DNA from: Candidatus Zixiibacteriota bacterium
GTDB taxonomy: Bacteria > Zixibacteria > MSB-5A5 > SM1-73
Length of the DNA: 5,991 nucleotides
Reading direction: 5' to 3'
Assembly (NCBI GenBank): GCA_022866585.1
Contig: JALHUP010000108.1
Coordinates: 1 to 5,991, forward strand
Shown piece by piece: positions 1 to 5,328 of this stretch. Position numbers and translations under genes: made by a program. Position 1 is the first letter of the stretch. The number at the start of each line of letters is the position of its first letter. The notes under the pieces were generated by a model, which saw only the letters and a list, made by a program, of their open reading frames with translations, was not told the DNA's origin and ran no database searches.

Positions 1-1
1 A

Positions 2-181
2 TTTGATTATTCTGAAAAGATTTGTCTTTTGATCGGAAATGAAGCCGAAGGTTTAAATAAAAACCTGCTTGAGCTTTCGGACGAAAACATCCACATCCCC
101 ATTTTCGGCAGAGCGGAGTCTTTGAATGCTTCAGTAGCCGGAGGAATCCTTTTGTATGAGATAACAAAAAGAAAAATGTAG
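2..181 (+). CDS. SpoU/TrmH-family RNA 2'-O-methyltransferase, C-terminal fragment
   Basis: The left edge cuts this gene. The 59 visible codons begin in frame at position 2 and end at TAG 179-181. The peptide carries the two C-terminal SPOUT signatures: a GNEAEGL motif (visible residues 12-18) and an IPIFGRAESLNASVAGGILLYE-type motif (about 33-53). Together these build the knotted S-adenosylmethionine pocket and the dimer interface of the family. Members methylate the 2'-OH of ribose in rRNA or tRNA in the cytoplasm. The GNEAEGL and AESLN wording resembles general 'TrmH family RNA methyltransferase' proteins, but without the N-terminal half RlmB, TrmH and other groups cannot be separated, so no symbol is given. 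The stop codon lies inside the left arm of an 11-bp inverted repeat (174-184). The gene converges on the PPIase gene at 381. Confidence 0.93.
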   Translation, partial: FDYSEKICLLIGNEAEGLNKNLLELSDENIHIPIFGRAESLNASVAGGILLYEITKRKM

Positions 182-271
182 GGGAGGGCTTGTTGAGCTT
201 AGCGAAATCCCGCATTATCGGGTTCCCCTCCCGTTTTCCTTAGGGCGACCACAAGGGTCGCCCCTACATTT
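174..271. repeat. Nested inverted repeats between convergent genes
   Basis: An 11-bp perfect inverted repeat (AAATGTAGGGG at 174-184, CCCCTACATTT at 261-271) encloses two smaller hairpins. One is GGGAGGG 182-188 with CCCTCCC 226-232, which contains an inner CCCG/CGGG pair at 209-212 and 219-222. The other is GGGCGACC 243-250 with GGTCGCCC 256-263. The outer arms share bases with both inner hairpins, so the two folds compete. The left arm contains the methyltransferase stop codon. The GGGCGACC...GGTCGCCC unit looks like a dispersed intergenic repeat, but only one copy is in this window. It may help end plus-strand transcription, although no clear T-run follows. Confidence 0.7.
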
Positions 272-315
272 ATGTAAATATTTTATAAACACCCATTTTT
301 CCCAATGCTCAAAAA

Positions 316-365
316 GAAAGCCCCGCCAATGGTTCGGCAAGCTCACCATACATGGCGGGGCTTTC
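316..365 (-). terminator. Strong intrinsic terminator of the PPIase gene
   Basis: A perfect 13-bp GC-rich stem (GAAAGCCCCGCCA at 316-328 with TGGCGGGGCTTTC at 353-365) lies 16 nt past the PPIase stop. Read on the minus strand it runs into TTTCTTTTT, a typical Rho-independent tail. On the plus strand the tail is only CTTTCAT, so it would work less well for the converging methyltransferase gene. The loop is unusual: it contains GGTTCGGCAAGCTCACCAT (331-349), a variant of the core of the two dispersed elements at 1230 and 5156, and it can form an inner ATGG/CCAT stem. Confidence 0.85.
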
Positions 366-380
366 ATACTTAGAATTCGT

Positions 381-1013
381 CTATTTGGTCTTCTCGTAGA
401 CCTTTGTCATTATTACGCTTTCAGTCGGTTTATCTCCCGGACCTCTCGGCACAGAAGCGATTTTGTCCACCACATCCATTCCGGCAGTGACATGAGCAAA
501 CACAGTGAATTTCATTTGATCAAGACGAGCAGTGCTCTCGGTTGACAGACAGATGTAAAACTGACTCCCGCTATTACCCTCTGCAGATCTTGCCATGGCT
601 ATTGCTCCGCGCTCATGCTTTTTCACCGTGGGTTCGTCCGGTAGGCTATAACCTGGTCCTCCGGTTCCATTGCCTAGAGGGTCTCCACCCTGAATGACGA
701 AACCGGGCACGATGCGATGGAAGGTCAAGCCATTGTAGAATCCACTGTTGACTAATCTTAAAAAATTCTCCGCCAGCTTAGGAGATCCCTTCCAGTAAAG
801 CTCAATCTCGATAGGACCGTGATTAGTTTCCATCACCACGATAGGATTCTTCTCTCGAACTATCGGCTCCTTTGAAATTTCTTTGAGTGGAGTCTCCGGT
901 GGGACAACTTCAGTTTTTTCCTCTTCAGCTTTTTCCGTCTTAACCTCCTCCTTTCTGCCACAACCGAAAATAAAAAACAAAGCTACTAAAAGAAGAATGG
1001 AAATCCTTTTCAT
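381..1013 (-). CDS. Cyclophilin-type peptidyl-prolyl cis-trans isomerase, lipoprotein
   Basis: The gene encodes a 210-residue cyclophilin that should catalyse cis-trans isomerisation of X-Pro bonds in the envelope. With the ATG at 1013, residues 1-17 form a lipoprotein signal (MKR, hydrophobic core, IFGC lipobox) and Cys18 is the predicted lipidated residue. A charged Glu/Lys/Pro-rich tether follows (about 19-58), then the cyclophilin domain (about 59-208). Visible family motifs are FHRIVPGFVIQGGDP with the catalytic Arg, GSQFYICL with the conserved Gln, and MKFTVFAHV. The site of human CypA Trp121 reads ARLDQ with no Trp, as in many bacterial cyclophilins, which usually lowers cyclosporin binding. 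Residue +2 after Cys is Gly, so outer-membrane sorting is expected by the E. coli Lol rule (inference). The gene appears monocistronic, with its own promoter (1155-1182) and terminator (316-365). The start is chosen from the Shine-Dalgarno sequence at 1019-1025. Confidence 0.95.
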   Translation of the reverse strand: MKRISILLLVALFFIFGCGRKEEVKTEKAEEEKTEVVPPETPLKEISKEPIVREKNPIVVMETNHGPIEIELYWKGSPKLAENFLRLVNSGFYNGLTFHRIVPGFVIQGGDPLGNGTGGPGYSLPDEPTVKKHERGAIAMARSAEGNSGSQFYICLSTESTARLDQMKFTVFAHVTAGMDVVDKIASVPRGPGDKPTESVIMTKVYEKTK

Positions 1014-1018
1014 GTTCA

Positions 1019-1025
1019 CTCCTTT
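1019..1025 (-). promoter_or_regulatory. Ribosome binding site that fixes the PPIase start
   Basis: AAAGGAG on the minus strand lies 5 nt before the ATG at 1013-1011. An in-frame GTG at 1019-1017 would extend the protein by two residues, but its first base is the last base of this Shine-Dalgarno sequence, so it cannot be the start. The ATG at 1013 is preferred. Confidence 0.85.
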
Positions 1026-1154
1026 AATTTGAAAGTTTTTAGACTATGGTTTGCAAAAGTGCCAATCCTTTTTAACCACCTCCTTCTTTCAAAACGAATC
1101 TTTGGAGTAAAATCCTATGCATAATTTTTTAATTTCCCGAGAAAGCATGACTAA

Positions 1155-1182
1155 AATATAGAGATGCAATTTCAGATGTCAA
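1155..1182 (-). promoter_or_regulatory. Sigma70-type promoter for the PPIase gene
   Basis: On the minus strand a perfect TTGACA -35 box (1182-1177) is followed by a 16-bp spacer and TATATT (1160-1155), five of six matches to the -10 consensus. Transcription would start near 1148, giving a leader of about 135 nt before the PPIase ATG. Part of that leader is purine-rich (GAAGGAGGTGG around 1076-1086) but opens no credible reading frame. Confidence 0.65.
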
Positions 1183-1229
1183 GACTTTGTTTATAGGCGT
1201 TGGGGAAACAAAGCTGGCAGGAGCTTCAC

Positions 1230-1333
1230 TGGAGTGTCAAGCTTCAGCTTGACCTGAATTCTCTAAAAACCAAGGGCTTTTATCCGGTTCGCCTATTTAT
1301 GGTGAGCTTGTCGAACCAAAGGTGAACACTCCA
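1230..1333 (-). repeat. Composite dispersed element, copy 1 (terminal inverted repeats)
   Basis: This 104-bp unit begins TGGAGTGT and ends ACACTCCA, an 8-bp terminal inverted repeat. The 25-bp arm (1230-1254) is itself self-complementary (GTCAAGCT/AGCTTGAC) and matches copy 2 at 24 of 25 positions. The 42-bp arm (1292-1333) is identical to copy 2 at all 42 positions. The 37-bp centre (1255-1291) is diverged. Copy 2 lies at 5156-5260 in the opposite orientation; I assigned this copy the minus strand only relative to it. No flanking target-site duplication is visible. The element ends 5 bp past the purA stop. It carries no coding sequence. It could be a MITE-like or REP/BIME-like element. Confidence 0.85.
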
Positions 1334-1338
1334 AATGG

Positions 1339-2613
1339 CTATAAGAATATGGTTTGGTCTCTTTTTGTACCGGTGGAAATTAGGAAAATTGGGGTTTCTA
1401 ATTTTTCGGTGATGTAATCCAAATATTTTTTGGCTTTGTCCGGCAAATCCTTAAAATCTCTTATGCCGTGCGTTTCTTTTTGCCAGCCCGGAAGCTCCTC
1501 GTAAACTGGCTTGCAATTTTCTAATATGTTCAAATCTGAGGTAAAATCTGTTATCAATTTGTTCTTATATTTATACCCCACACAAATCTTGATTTTGTCG
1601 AAGGCGTCTAAAACATCTAATTTAGTTAAGGCGATTTTGTTTATCCCATTAATCCTGAACGAATATTTCAATATCACCAAATCCAGCCATCCGCATCTTC
1701 TCGGTCTGCCGGTGGTGGCACCAAACTCGTTTCCTCTTTTCTGCAAAAGCTCCCCTACCGCATTTTTTTGCTCGGTGGGAAGGGGTCCTGTGCCTACCCG
1801 AGTGGTGTAGGCTTTGGTCACTCCGATCACCTCGTCGATACAGGTAAAGGGTACACCCAAGCCGGTGCATACTCCGCCAATAGTCGTATTGGAGGAAGTG
1901 CAAAAAGGGTAGGTTCCAAAATCGATGTCCAACAAAGCTCCTTGCGCTCCCTCAAACAAGATACTTTTCCCTTCTTTTATGGCTTTGTTTAGGAATAAGC
2001 TGGTATCTGCAACGAAAGGTTTTACCCTTCTCTTAAATTTCGAAACATCTAAACTCTCTTTTTTTAAGGAAACCGCTTCCTTTTTGCTTAGTTTTTTCAG
2101 AAAACCATCTTTAGTTTGCAGATTCCACTCGACTCTTCTCTTAAAAAGATCTTGATCAAAAATATCCATAACTCTTAATCCGTGCCTGGCAATTTTATCT
2201 TTGTATGCTGGACCGATTCCTCTTCCCGTGGGGGCGATTTTATCTTTTGCTCTGGTCTCTTCTTCTAATCTTTCGATGACTTTATGATAGGGCATAACCA
2301 GATGAGCATTTTTAGAAATCAAGAGTCTATCTTGAAACTTAATCTTTCTTTTTTTCAATTCATCTAACTCACAGAATAGCTCTTCTAAATCGACCACCAC
2401 TCCATTTCCGATCACACAGATTTTATCCGGATGCAATATGCCGGTAGGAATTAAGTGCAGGATGAATTTCTGATCGCCGATCACCACCGTGTGACCGGCA
2501 TTGGCGCCGCCGGAAAAGCGAGCCACGATGTCTGCCGCTTCGGTCAAAATATCAACGATCTTTCCCTTCCCCTCATCTCCCCATTGCGTTCCGACCACTG
2601 CCCTGTTGGACAT
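1339..2613 (-). CDS. purA: Adenylosuccinate synthetase
   Basis: PurA makes adenylosuccinate from IMP and aspartate using GTP, the committed step from IMP to AMP in cytosolic purine synthesis. The protein is 424 residues, close to the usual length of about 430, and looks complete. The N-terminal P-loop region reads QWGDEGKGK and places the catalytic base at Asp13. SGGANAGHT places the catalytic His at 41, the E. coli numbering for both. IMP-binding stretches follow (PTGRGIGPAY at about 128-137; EGAQG..LDIDFGTYPF around 220), then TTGRPRRCGWLD and a C-terminal STGTKRDQTI guanine-binding segment. The ATG at 2613 has AAAGGAG (2626-2620) 6 nt upstream. The gene lies 97 bp downstream of engB on the same strand, so co-transcription is plausible. 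No convincing intrinsic terminator follows; the stop abuts dispersed element copy 1. All active-site residues I checked are present. Confidence 0.98.
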   Translation of the reverse strand: MSNRAVVGTQWGDEGKGKIVDILTEAADIVARFSGGANAGHTVVIGDQKFILHLIPTGILHPDKICVIGNGVVVDLEELFCELDELKKRKIKFQDRLLISKNAHLVMPYHKVIERLEEETRAKDKIAPTGRGIGPAYKDKIARHGLRVMDIFDQDLFKRRVEWNLQTKDGFLKKLSKKEAVSLKKESLDVSKFKRRVKPFVADTSLFLNKAIKEGKSILFEGAQGALLDIDFGTYPFCTSSNTTIGGVCTGLGVPFTCIDEVIGVTKAYTTRVGTGPLPTEQKNAVGELLQKRGNEFGATTGRPRRCGWLDLVILKYSFRINGINKIALTKLDVLDAFDKIKICVGYKYKNKLITDFTSDLNILENCKPVYEELPGWQKETHGIRDFKDLPDKAKKYLDYITEKLETPIFLISTGTKRDQTIFL

Positions 2614-2647
2614 TTCCTTCTCCTTTAAGTTATATTCTACTTGAATT

Positions 2648-2708
2648 CCCCCCTCACCCTACCCTGCTATGCATTTCGCTTCGCTCAATCTCCCCAAGCG
2701 GAGAGGGG
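2648..2708. repeat. Hairpin-forming repeat in the engB-purA spacer
   Basis: The spacer holds CCCCTC (2650-2655) complementary to GAGGGG (2703-2708), with smaller pairings inside: CGCTT 2677-2681 with AAGCG 2696-2700, and TCTCC 2689-2693 with GGAGA 2700-2704. The inner pairings overlap, so they are alternatives. The minus-strand TTGAGCGAAGCGAAA (2688-2674) matches TTGAGCTTAGCGAAA at 193-207 at 13 of 15 positions, tying this repeat to the first spacer. The right end touches the engB stop codon. No T-run follows on the minus strand, so it is a weak terminator at best. Confidence 0.6.
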
Positions 2709-3311
2709 TTAATTCTCATGCTGTTTTTTAAGCAAATCAGAAATCCAATTCAAAATTTTTTCTTTTCCCTCTCCGGTTTTGGCAGAGAATAAAACCACCG
2801 AATCTGAATTTAAGCTCAAAATCTTTGAGGTCTTCTTAACATTAAGAAGCAATGCTGATCTGGATATCTTATCTATCTTGGTCAAAACCACAAGCTTTTC
2901 CCTTTGGTAAAAATCGAGCCACTCCAGGAGTTGTAAGTCTGCTTCAAAAGGTTCGTGCCTTGCGTCAATCAGCAAAACCACCCCTCTTAAGTTCTGGCTT
3001 TTTTCCAGGTATTCTTCAATCAATTTTCCCCAGCTTTCCTTCATTGATTTCGATACCTTGGCATAGCCATATCCGGGCAGATCCACAAAATGGAGGTTTT
3101 CATTTATCAGGAAAAAATTTATCTGTCTGGTTTTGCCGGGGGTATGGCTGATTTTCGCCAAATTTCTAATATTCGCCAGTTTGTTCAAAACAGAGGACTT
3201 CCCCACATTGGACCTGCCGGCAAAGGCAATCTCCGGAAATCGATTCTGAGGAAGATCAGCTACGCTGTTCACGCTTTTAACATACGTAGCATTTTTTACT
3301 TTGAAGACCAT
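2709..3311 (-). CDS. engB: Ribosome-biogenesis GTP-binding protein EngB (YsxC/YihA)
   Basis: EngB is a small essential TRAFAC GTPase that assists large (50S) ribosomal subunit assembly in the cytoplasm. At 200 residues it is full length for the family. All G motifs are visible: G1 GRSNVGKSS (32-40), G2 region TPGKTRQINFF (57-67), G3 DLPGYGYA (77-84), G4 TKID (144-147) and G5 SAKTGEGK (176-183). The DLPGYGYA wording is diagnostic of EngB against Era or Der. The ATG at 3311 fits the usual N-terminus, which starts about 30 residues before G1, but I see no good Shine-Dalgarno upstream (ACCTTATCAATTTGAT precedes the ATG), unlike purA and the PPIase gene. purA follows 97 bp downstream on the same strand, suggesting a two-gene unit. 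No clear promoter could be placed in the 377-bp spacer upstream. Confidence 0.97.
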   Translation of the reverse strand: MVFKVKNATYVKSVNSVADLPQNRFPEIAFAGRSNVGKSSVLNKLANIRNLAKISHTPGKTRQINFFLINENLHFVDLPGYGYAKVSKSMKESWGKLIEEYLEKSQNLRGVVLLIDARHEPFEADLQLLEWLDFYQREKLVVLTKIDKISRSALLLNVKKTSKILSLNSDSVVLFSAKTGEGKEKILNWISDLLKKQHEN

Positions 3312-3447
3312 ATCAAATTGATAAGGTTATGAAGTTGCGAACCGTAAATGCTATCTTTTCTGATGCTTCGGGACGATAGATTTGCGAAGCGAATCGGAAT
3401 CGTGACTTCTTGGGATTGTTGCCCGAATATTCTTCTCAAGGGTTTCG

Positions 3448-3481
3448 TTTCCGCCAAAGGCGGATCCGCCTTTGGGGGAAA
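3448..3481. repeat. 34-bp near-perfect palindrome
   Basis: Two 17-base arms (3448-3464 and 3465-3481) are complementary at all but one position (sixth from each end, G opposite G). The centre is GGCGGATCCGCC with no loop, so it would extrude as a cruciform or act as a symmetric protein site rather than as an RNA hairpin. It contains the CCGCC...GGCGG word also found at 4167-4182 and 5379-5395. Confidence 0.85.
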
Positions 3482-3506
3482 AAAGGTTCCGGTGGCTGTT
3501 ACGCAT

Positions 3507-3602
3507 CGTTTATCGTAAAGTCGTTGTCGTCTATTGTGTTAAGACTAAAGGCGAAGCCAACATCCGAAACCGATACGTAGCCGAAACCCAAACCGATAAA
3601 CG
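3507..3602. repeat. Imperfect long inverted repeat with CGTTTATCG arms
   Basis: CGTTTATCG (3507-3515) and CGATAAACG (3594-3602) are perfect 9-bp complements 78 bases apart. Neighbouring bases (GGTTCCGG at 3485-3492 and CCGAAACC at 3582-3589, among others) look like degraded relatives. This may be the remains of a larger dispersed repeat; no function is evident. Confidence 0.4.
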
Positions 3603-3688
3603 AGAAACGGATTTAAGCAACAACCCCTCTTAATGCCAATGCATCAAAAATAGGAATTCGCTACACAGCCATAACAAAACTTCAAAAG

Positions 3689-3763
3689 GGTGGATGAGGG
3701 GACTCGAACCCCCGACCACCAGGGCCACAACCTGGTGCTCTATCCAACTGAGCTACATCCACC
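3689..3763 (-). tRNA. tRNA-His (anticodon GTG)
   Basis: The minus strand folds into a complete cloverleaf. The acceptor stem is GTGGATG/CATCCAC, preceded by the extra G at position -1 (base 3763) that pairs with discriminator C73 (base 3689); this is the identity element of histidine tRNA. The D arm is GCTC/GAGC with an AGTTGGATA loop. The anticodon stem CCAGG/CCTGG holds TTGTGGC, giving anticodon GTG. The variable loop is TGGTC, and the T arm has GGGGG/CCCCT with TTCGAGT, including one G-U pair at its base. The 3' CCA is not encoded (C73 is followed by CTT), so a CCA-adding enzyme must complete it. The tRNA stands alone, with its own likely promoter at 3900-3927. Confidence 0.97.
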
Positions 3764-3773
3764 GCGCGAAATT

Positions 3774-3842
3774 CGGTTCATGGTTCACAGTTCGTGGTTC
3801 GTAGTAAAAAACTAAAATTTATTAACTGTGAACCATTAACCG
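3774..3842. repeat. Long hairpin between the tRNA-His promoter and the tRNA
   Basis: A 19-bp stem with a single mismatch (3774-3792 with 3824-3842) includes 13 perfect pairs: ATGGTTCACAGTT at 3780-3792 with AACTGTGAACCAT at 3824-3836. The AT-rich loop is 31 bases. The GGTTCA-rich wording (GGTTCATGGTTCACAGTTCG) is typical of dispersed repeats. On the plus strand the stem runs into CGTTTTTATT and would look like a terminator, but no plus-strand gene precedes it. On the minus strand it falls in the predicted leader of the tRNA-His precursor, 11 bases upstream of the mature 5' end. Confidence 0.75.
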
Positions 3843-3899
3843 TTTTTATTATCCTTCTTTTTTTCTACTTCAACGCTCACAATAATAAAGGTTATTTTA

Positions 3900-3927
3900 T
3901 TTATAATAAAAAATTCCCTAAAGTCAA
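3900..3927 (-). promoter_or_regulatory. Sigma70-type promoter for tRNA-His
   Basis: On the minus strand TTGACT (3927-3922) and TATAAA (3905-3900) each match the -35 and -10 consensus at five of six positions, with a 16-bp spacer that includes a T-run. Transcription would begin near 3893 and read through the long hairpin into tRNA-His. No other minus-strand gene lies between the promoter and the tRNA. Confidence 0.6.
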
Positions 3928-3982
3928 GCCCTTTTCCTTTTTATTCCCAACTAATACAAAAGCATTAATTTAAGTTCAATAG

Positions 3983-4060
3983 AATCTCCCCTAACCCTTC
4001 TTTTCCAAAAAGGGGGAAAAAGGATCTCCCCCTTTGAAAAAGGGGGACTAAGGGGGATTT
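3983..4060. repeat. C/G-run dispersed repeat with hairpin
   Basis: The core is a perfect 9-bp stem TCCCCCTTT (4027-4035) with AAAGGGGGA (4039-4047) around a GAA loop. It is flanked by imperfectly complementary outer arms, AATCTCCCCTAA (about 3984-3995) and TAAGGGGGATT (about 4049-4059), with a further CCAAAAAGGGGG tract inside. From memory, CCCCCTTTTTCAAAGGGGG-type repeats are scattered through many unrelated bacterial genomes. There is one copy here and no open frame. Confidence 0.7.
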
Positions 4061-4230
4061 TGAAATTAATTGCACACTGCTCTAACATGTAACAATAATT
4101 AATACGTTTGCTATGATACAAACGCAATTAGTTCTGAGACGACAAATCCTCCTCACCCTCCACCTTTTCCGCCATAGGCGGGACATCGCAAAATCTTTGG
4201 GGCACTAATACGTGCAGACTCAAATCAACG
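4061..4230. other. Spacer downstream of the MBL hydrolase, one small hairpin
   Basis: Apart from a short stem TTCCGCC-ATA-GGCGG (4167-4181), I see nothing here: no open frame, no promoter match and no T-run terminator. The hairpin lies about 50 nt past the hydrolase stop codon on the minus strand. It shares its CCGCC/GGCGG arms with the structures at 3448-3481 and 5379-5395. It lacks a T-run, so its use as a terminator is doubtful. Confidence 0.5.
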
Positions 4231-5013
4231 CTATATATTCGTTAAATCAAATTCCATCCCGTCAGAAGCGGCGATGGTTTTTATCCCAATTTCCTGCTCA
4301 AGTTGAGATGCGATCTCCCAGGGTTTGCTTCGCACCATGGTCATGCCAAAATGGGTCAAGATGGCTTGCCTCGGTTTTATCCCCTTTATGATCTTCTTAA
4401 CATCCTCAAGATTCAGATGGTCCACATCCATTCTTTTTCCACCCTTCCCATCGTAACGAACTACGTTAATTACGATCAAATCACTTTTCTTATATTTGGT
4501 AATTAAGTCGGCAAAGAATCTAGAATCCACGATGAAAGAAATCGTATATTTCGAGCTTTTAAACACGATGCCGTAAGTTTCAACCGGATGAATGTGACGC
4601 AAGGGCGTGGAAATTTCTACACCTCCTAAAGAGTAAGAACTTCCCTCTTTGAAAATATGAATTTCATTTACATACCCTCTCACATACCTCAAGACAATGG
4701 GATCGTTTTCCAAAGCAGAAAGAGGTGCAAACAAAGCTCCTTTTTTGGAAAAGCCACCATTGGTCATAGCCTCAATCATGATGTTCACATCGTTGGCATG
4801 ATCTATGTGTTGATGGGACAGGATGATTGCGTCCAATTGGGTAGGATCCAAAGGAGGTCTGTTTTTGACACATCTTACTAAGGTCCCCGGTCCCGGATCT
4901 AAAAGCAGATTTTTTTCATCCAAGGTGATCCAGGTTCCTCCGGACGAACGGAGTTGTTTGGCAACCACGATGCGTGCTCCCGCTGTGCCTAAAAATTTAA
5001 TTTTATCTGCCAT
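4231..5013 (-). CDS. Metallo-beta-lactamase-fold hydrolase, RNase Z/PhnP-like
   Basis: This is a 260-residue soluble protein of the metallo-beta-lactamase superfamily, in which two metal ions drive hydrolysis. The metal ligands can be placed: SHQHIDH gives His67, His69, Asp71 and His72; RHIHP gives His140 or His142; FIVDS gives Asp163; and ILTHFG gives His221. A further MDVDHLNLED segment (His199) resembles the HL motif of RNase Z-like and PhnP-like members. The N-terminal FLGTAGARI and LLLDPGPGT strands are typical of that branch. There is no signal peptide, so it should be cytosolic. The substrate (RNA, phosphodiester or other) cannot be told from sequence. The ATG at 5013 gives the expected N-terminus, but only a weak GGA lies just before it and no proper Shine-Dalgarno is seen. 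No operon partner is visible on this strand within the window. Confidence 0.9.
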   Translation of the reverse strand: MADKIKFLGTAGARIVVAKQLRSSGGTWITLDEKNLLLDPGPGTLVRCVKNRPPLDPTQLDAIILSHQHIDHANDVNIMIEAMTNGGFSKKGALFAPLSALENDPIVLRYVRGYVNEIHIFKEGSSYSLGGVEISTPLRHIHPVETYGIVFKSSKYTISFIVDSRFFADLITKYKKSDLIVINVVRYDGKGGKRMDVDHLNLEDVKKIIKGIKPRQAILTHFGMTMVRSKPWEIASQLEQEIGIKTIAASDGMEFDLTNI

Positions 5014-5155
5014 TTCCGGAAATGCTTAGCTCAATTAGATTCTTTATTGTCGGGCAATCTTGCCACAGCCCAACCTGTTCATCAAGAAAAAGAATAATAT
5101 ACAAATGTCAACTATATTCTACGAGATCTCGGAAAACTATAATAGCGGGAGGAGT

Positions 5156-5260
5156 TGGAGTGTTCACCTTTGGTTCGACAAGCTCACCATAAATAGGTGA
5201 ACCATACGAAAACTTTTTCTCCTCCAAGGACTTCGGGTCAAGCTAAAGCTTGACACTCCA
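5156..5260 (+). repeat. Composite dispersed element, copy 2 (terminal inverted repeats)
   Basis: This 105-bp element has TGGAGTGT/ACACTCCA ends and is the reverse complement of copy 1 at 1230-1333. The 42-bp arm (5156-5197) is identical to that of copy 1. The other arm (5236-5260) differs at one base, and the 38-bp centre (5198-5235) is diverged. Arm and centre together form GTTCACCT (5162-5169) with AGGTGAAC (5195-5202); copy 1 keeps this pairing with one wobble. No target-site duplication is seen. Strand is assigned only relative to copy 1. Confidence 0.85.
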
Positions 5261-5300
5261 GAAAAAACCTTCCCCTATCAGTTTTTCTTAAGCCCTAAAG

Positions 5301-5324
5301 GCTTTAAGCTGATTCTAAATAATT
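5301..5324. repeat. 24-bp direct repeat, first copy
   Basis: GCTTTAAGCTGATTCTAAAT plus AATT; it matches 5422-5445 at 23 of 24 positions in the same orientation. The two copies flank a 97-bp segment filled with hairpins. Confidence 0.85.
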
Positions 5325-5328
5325 TAAG

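Larger units (their letters stand above)
3312..3688. other. Gene-free spacer rich in degenerate palindromes (engB to tRNA-His)
   Basis: No credible open frame is seen on either strand in these 377 bases. They hold a small hairpin, GATTTGC (3379-3385) with GCGAATC (3389-3395) around a GAA loop, one G-T wobble included. A near-perfect 34-bp palindrome follows at 3448-3481, then an inverted pair CGTTTATCG 3507-3515 with CGATAAACG 3594-3602. Around the latter the sequence is full of degenerate CGATAAACG and CCGAAACC words, which suggests a decayed dispersed repeat. No terminator with a T-run is evident for the tRNA; only TTTT follows its 3' end on the minus strand. Confidence 0.6.

Noticed and set aside
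1052..1064. Minus-strand TGGCACTTTTGCA resembling a sigma-54 promoter upstream of the PPIase gene
   Set aside because: The GG and GC elements are about three bases too close; the family needs a fixed -24/-12 spacing. A good sigma70 promoter exists at 1155-1182.
1018..1090. A short leader peptide in the PPIase 5' leader after GAAGGAGGTGG
   Set aside because: The only possible start is a TTG too far from the purine tract, giving eight codons with no recognisable attenuator.
1230..1333. Calling the composite element a transposon or attachment site
   Set aside because: There is no coding sequence, no target-site duplication and no recognised integrase core; it is left as a dispersed repeat.
1511..2155. 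Several open frames on the plus strand, and one in another minus frame, over purA
   Set aside because: They overlap a full-length, motif-complete purA, show no family motifs and lack ribosome binding sites.
2852..3332. Plus-strand open frames over engB
   Set aside because: They lie antisense to a complete EngB with all G motifs; the translations look like random composition.
5106..5111. Minus-strand TTGACA as the -35 box of the MBL hydrolase
   Set aside because: No -10-like hexamer lies 15-19 bp downstream; the nearest TATATT is only 4 bp away.
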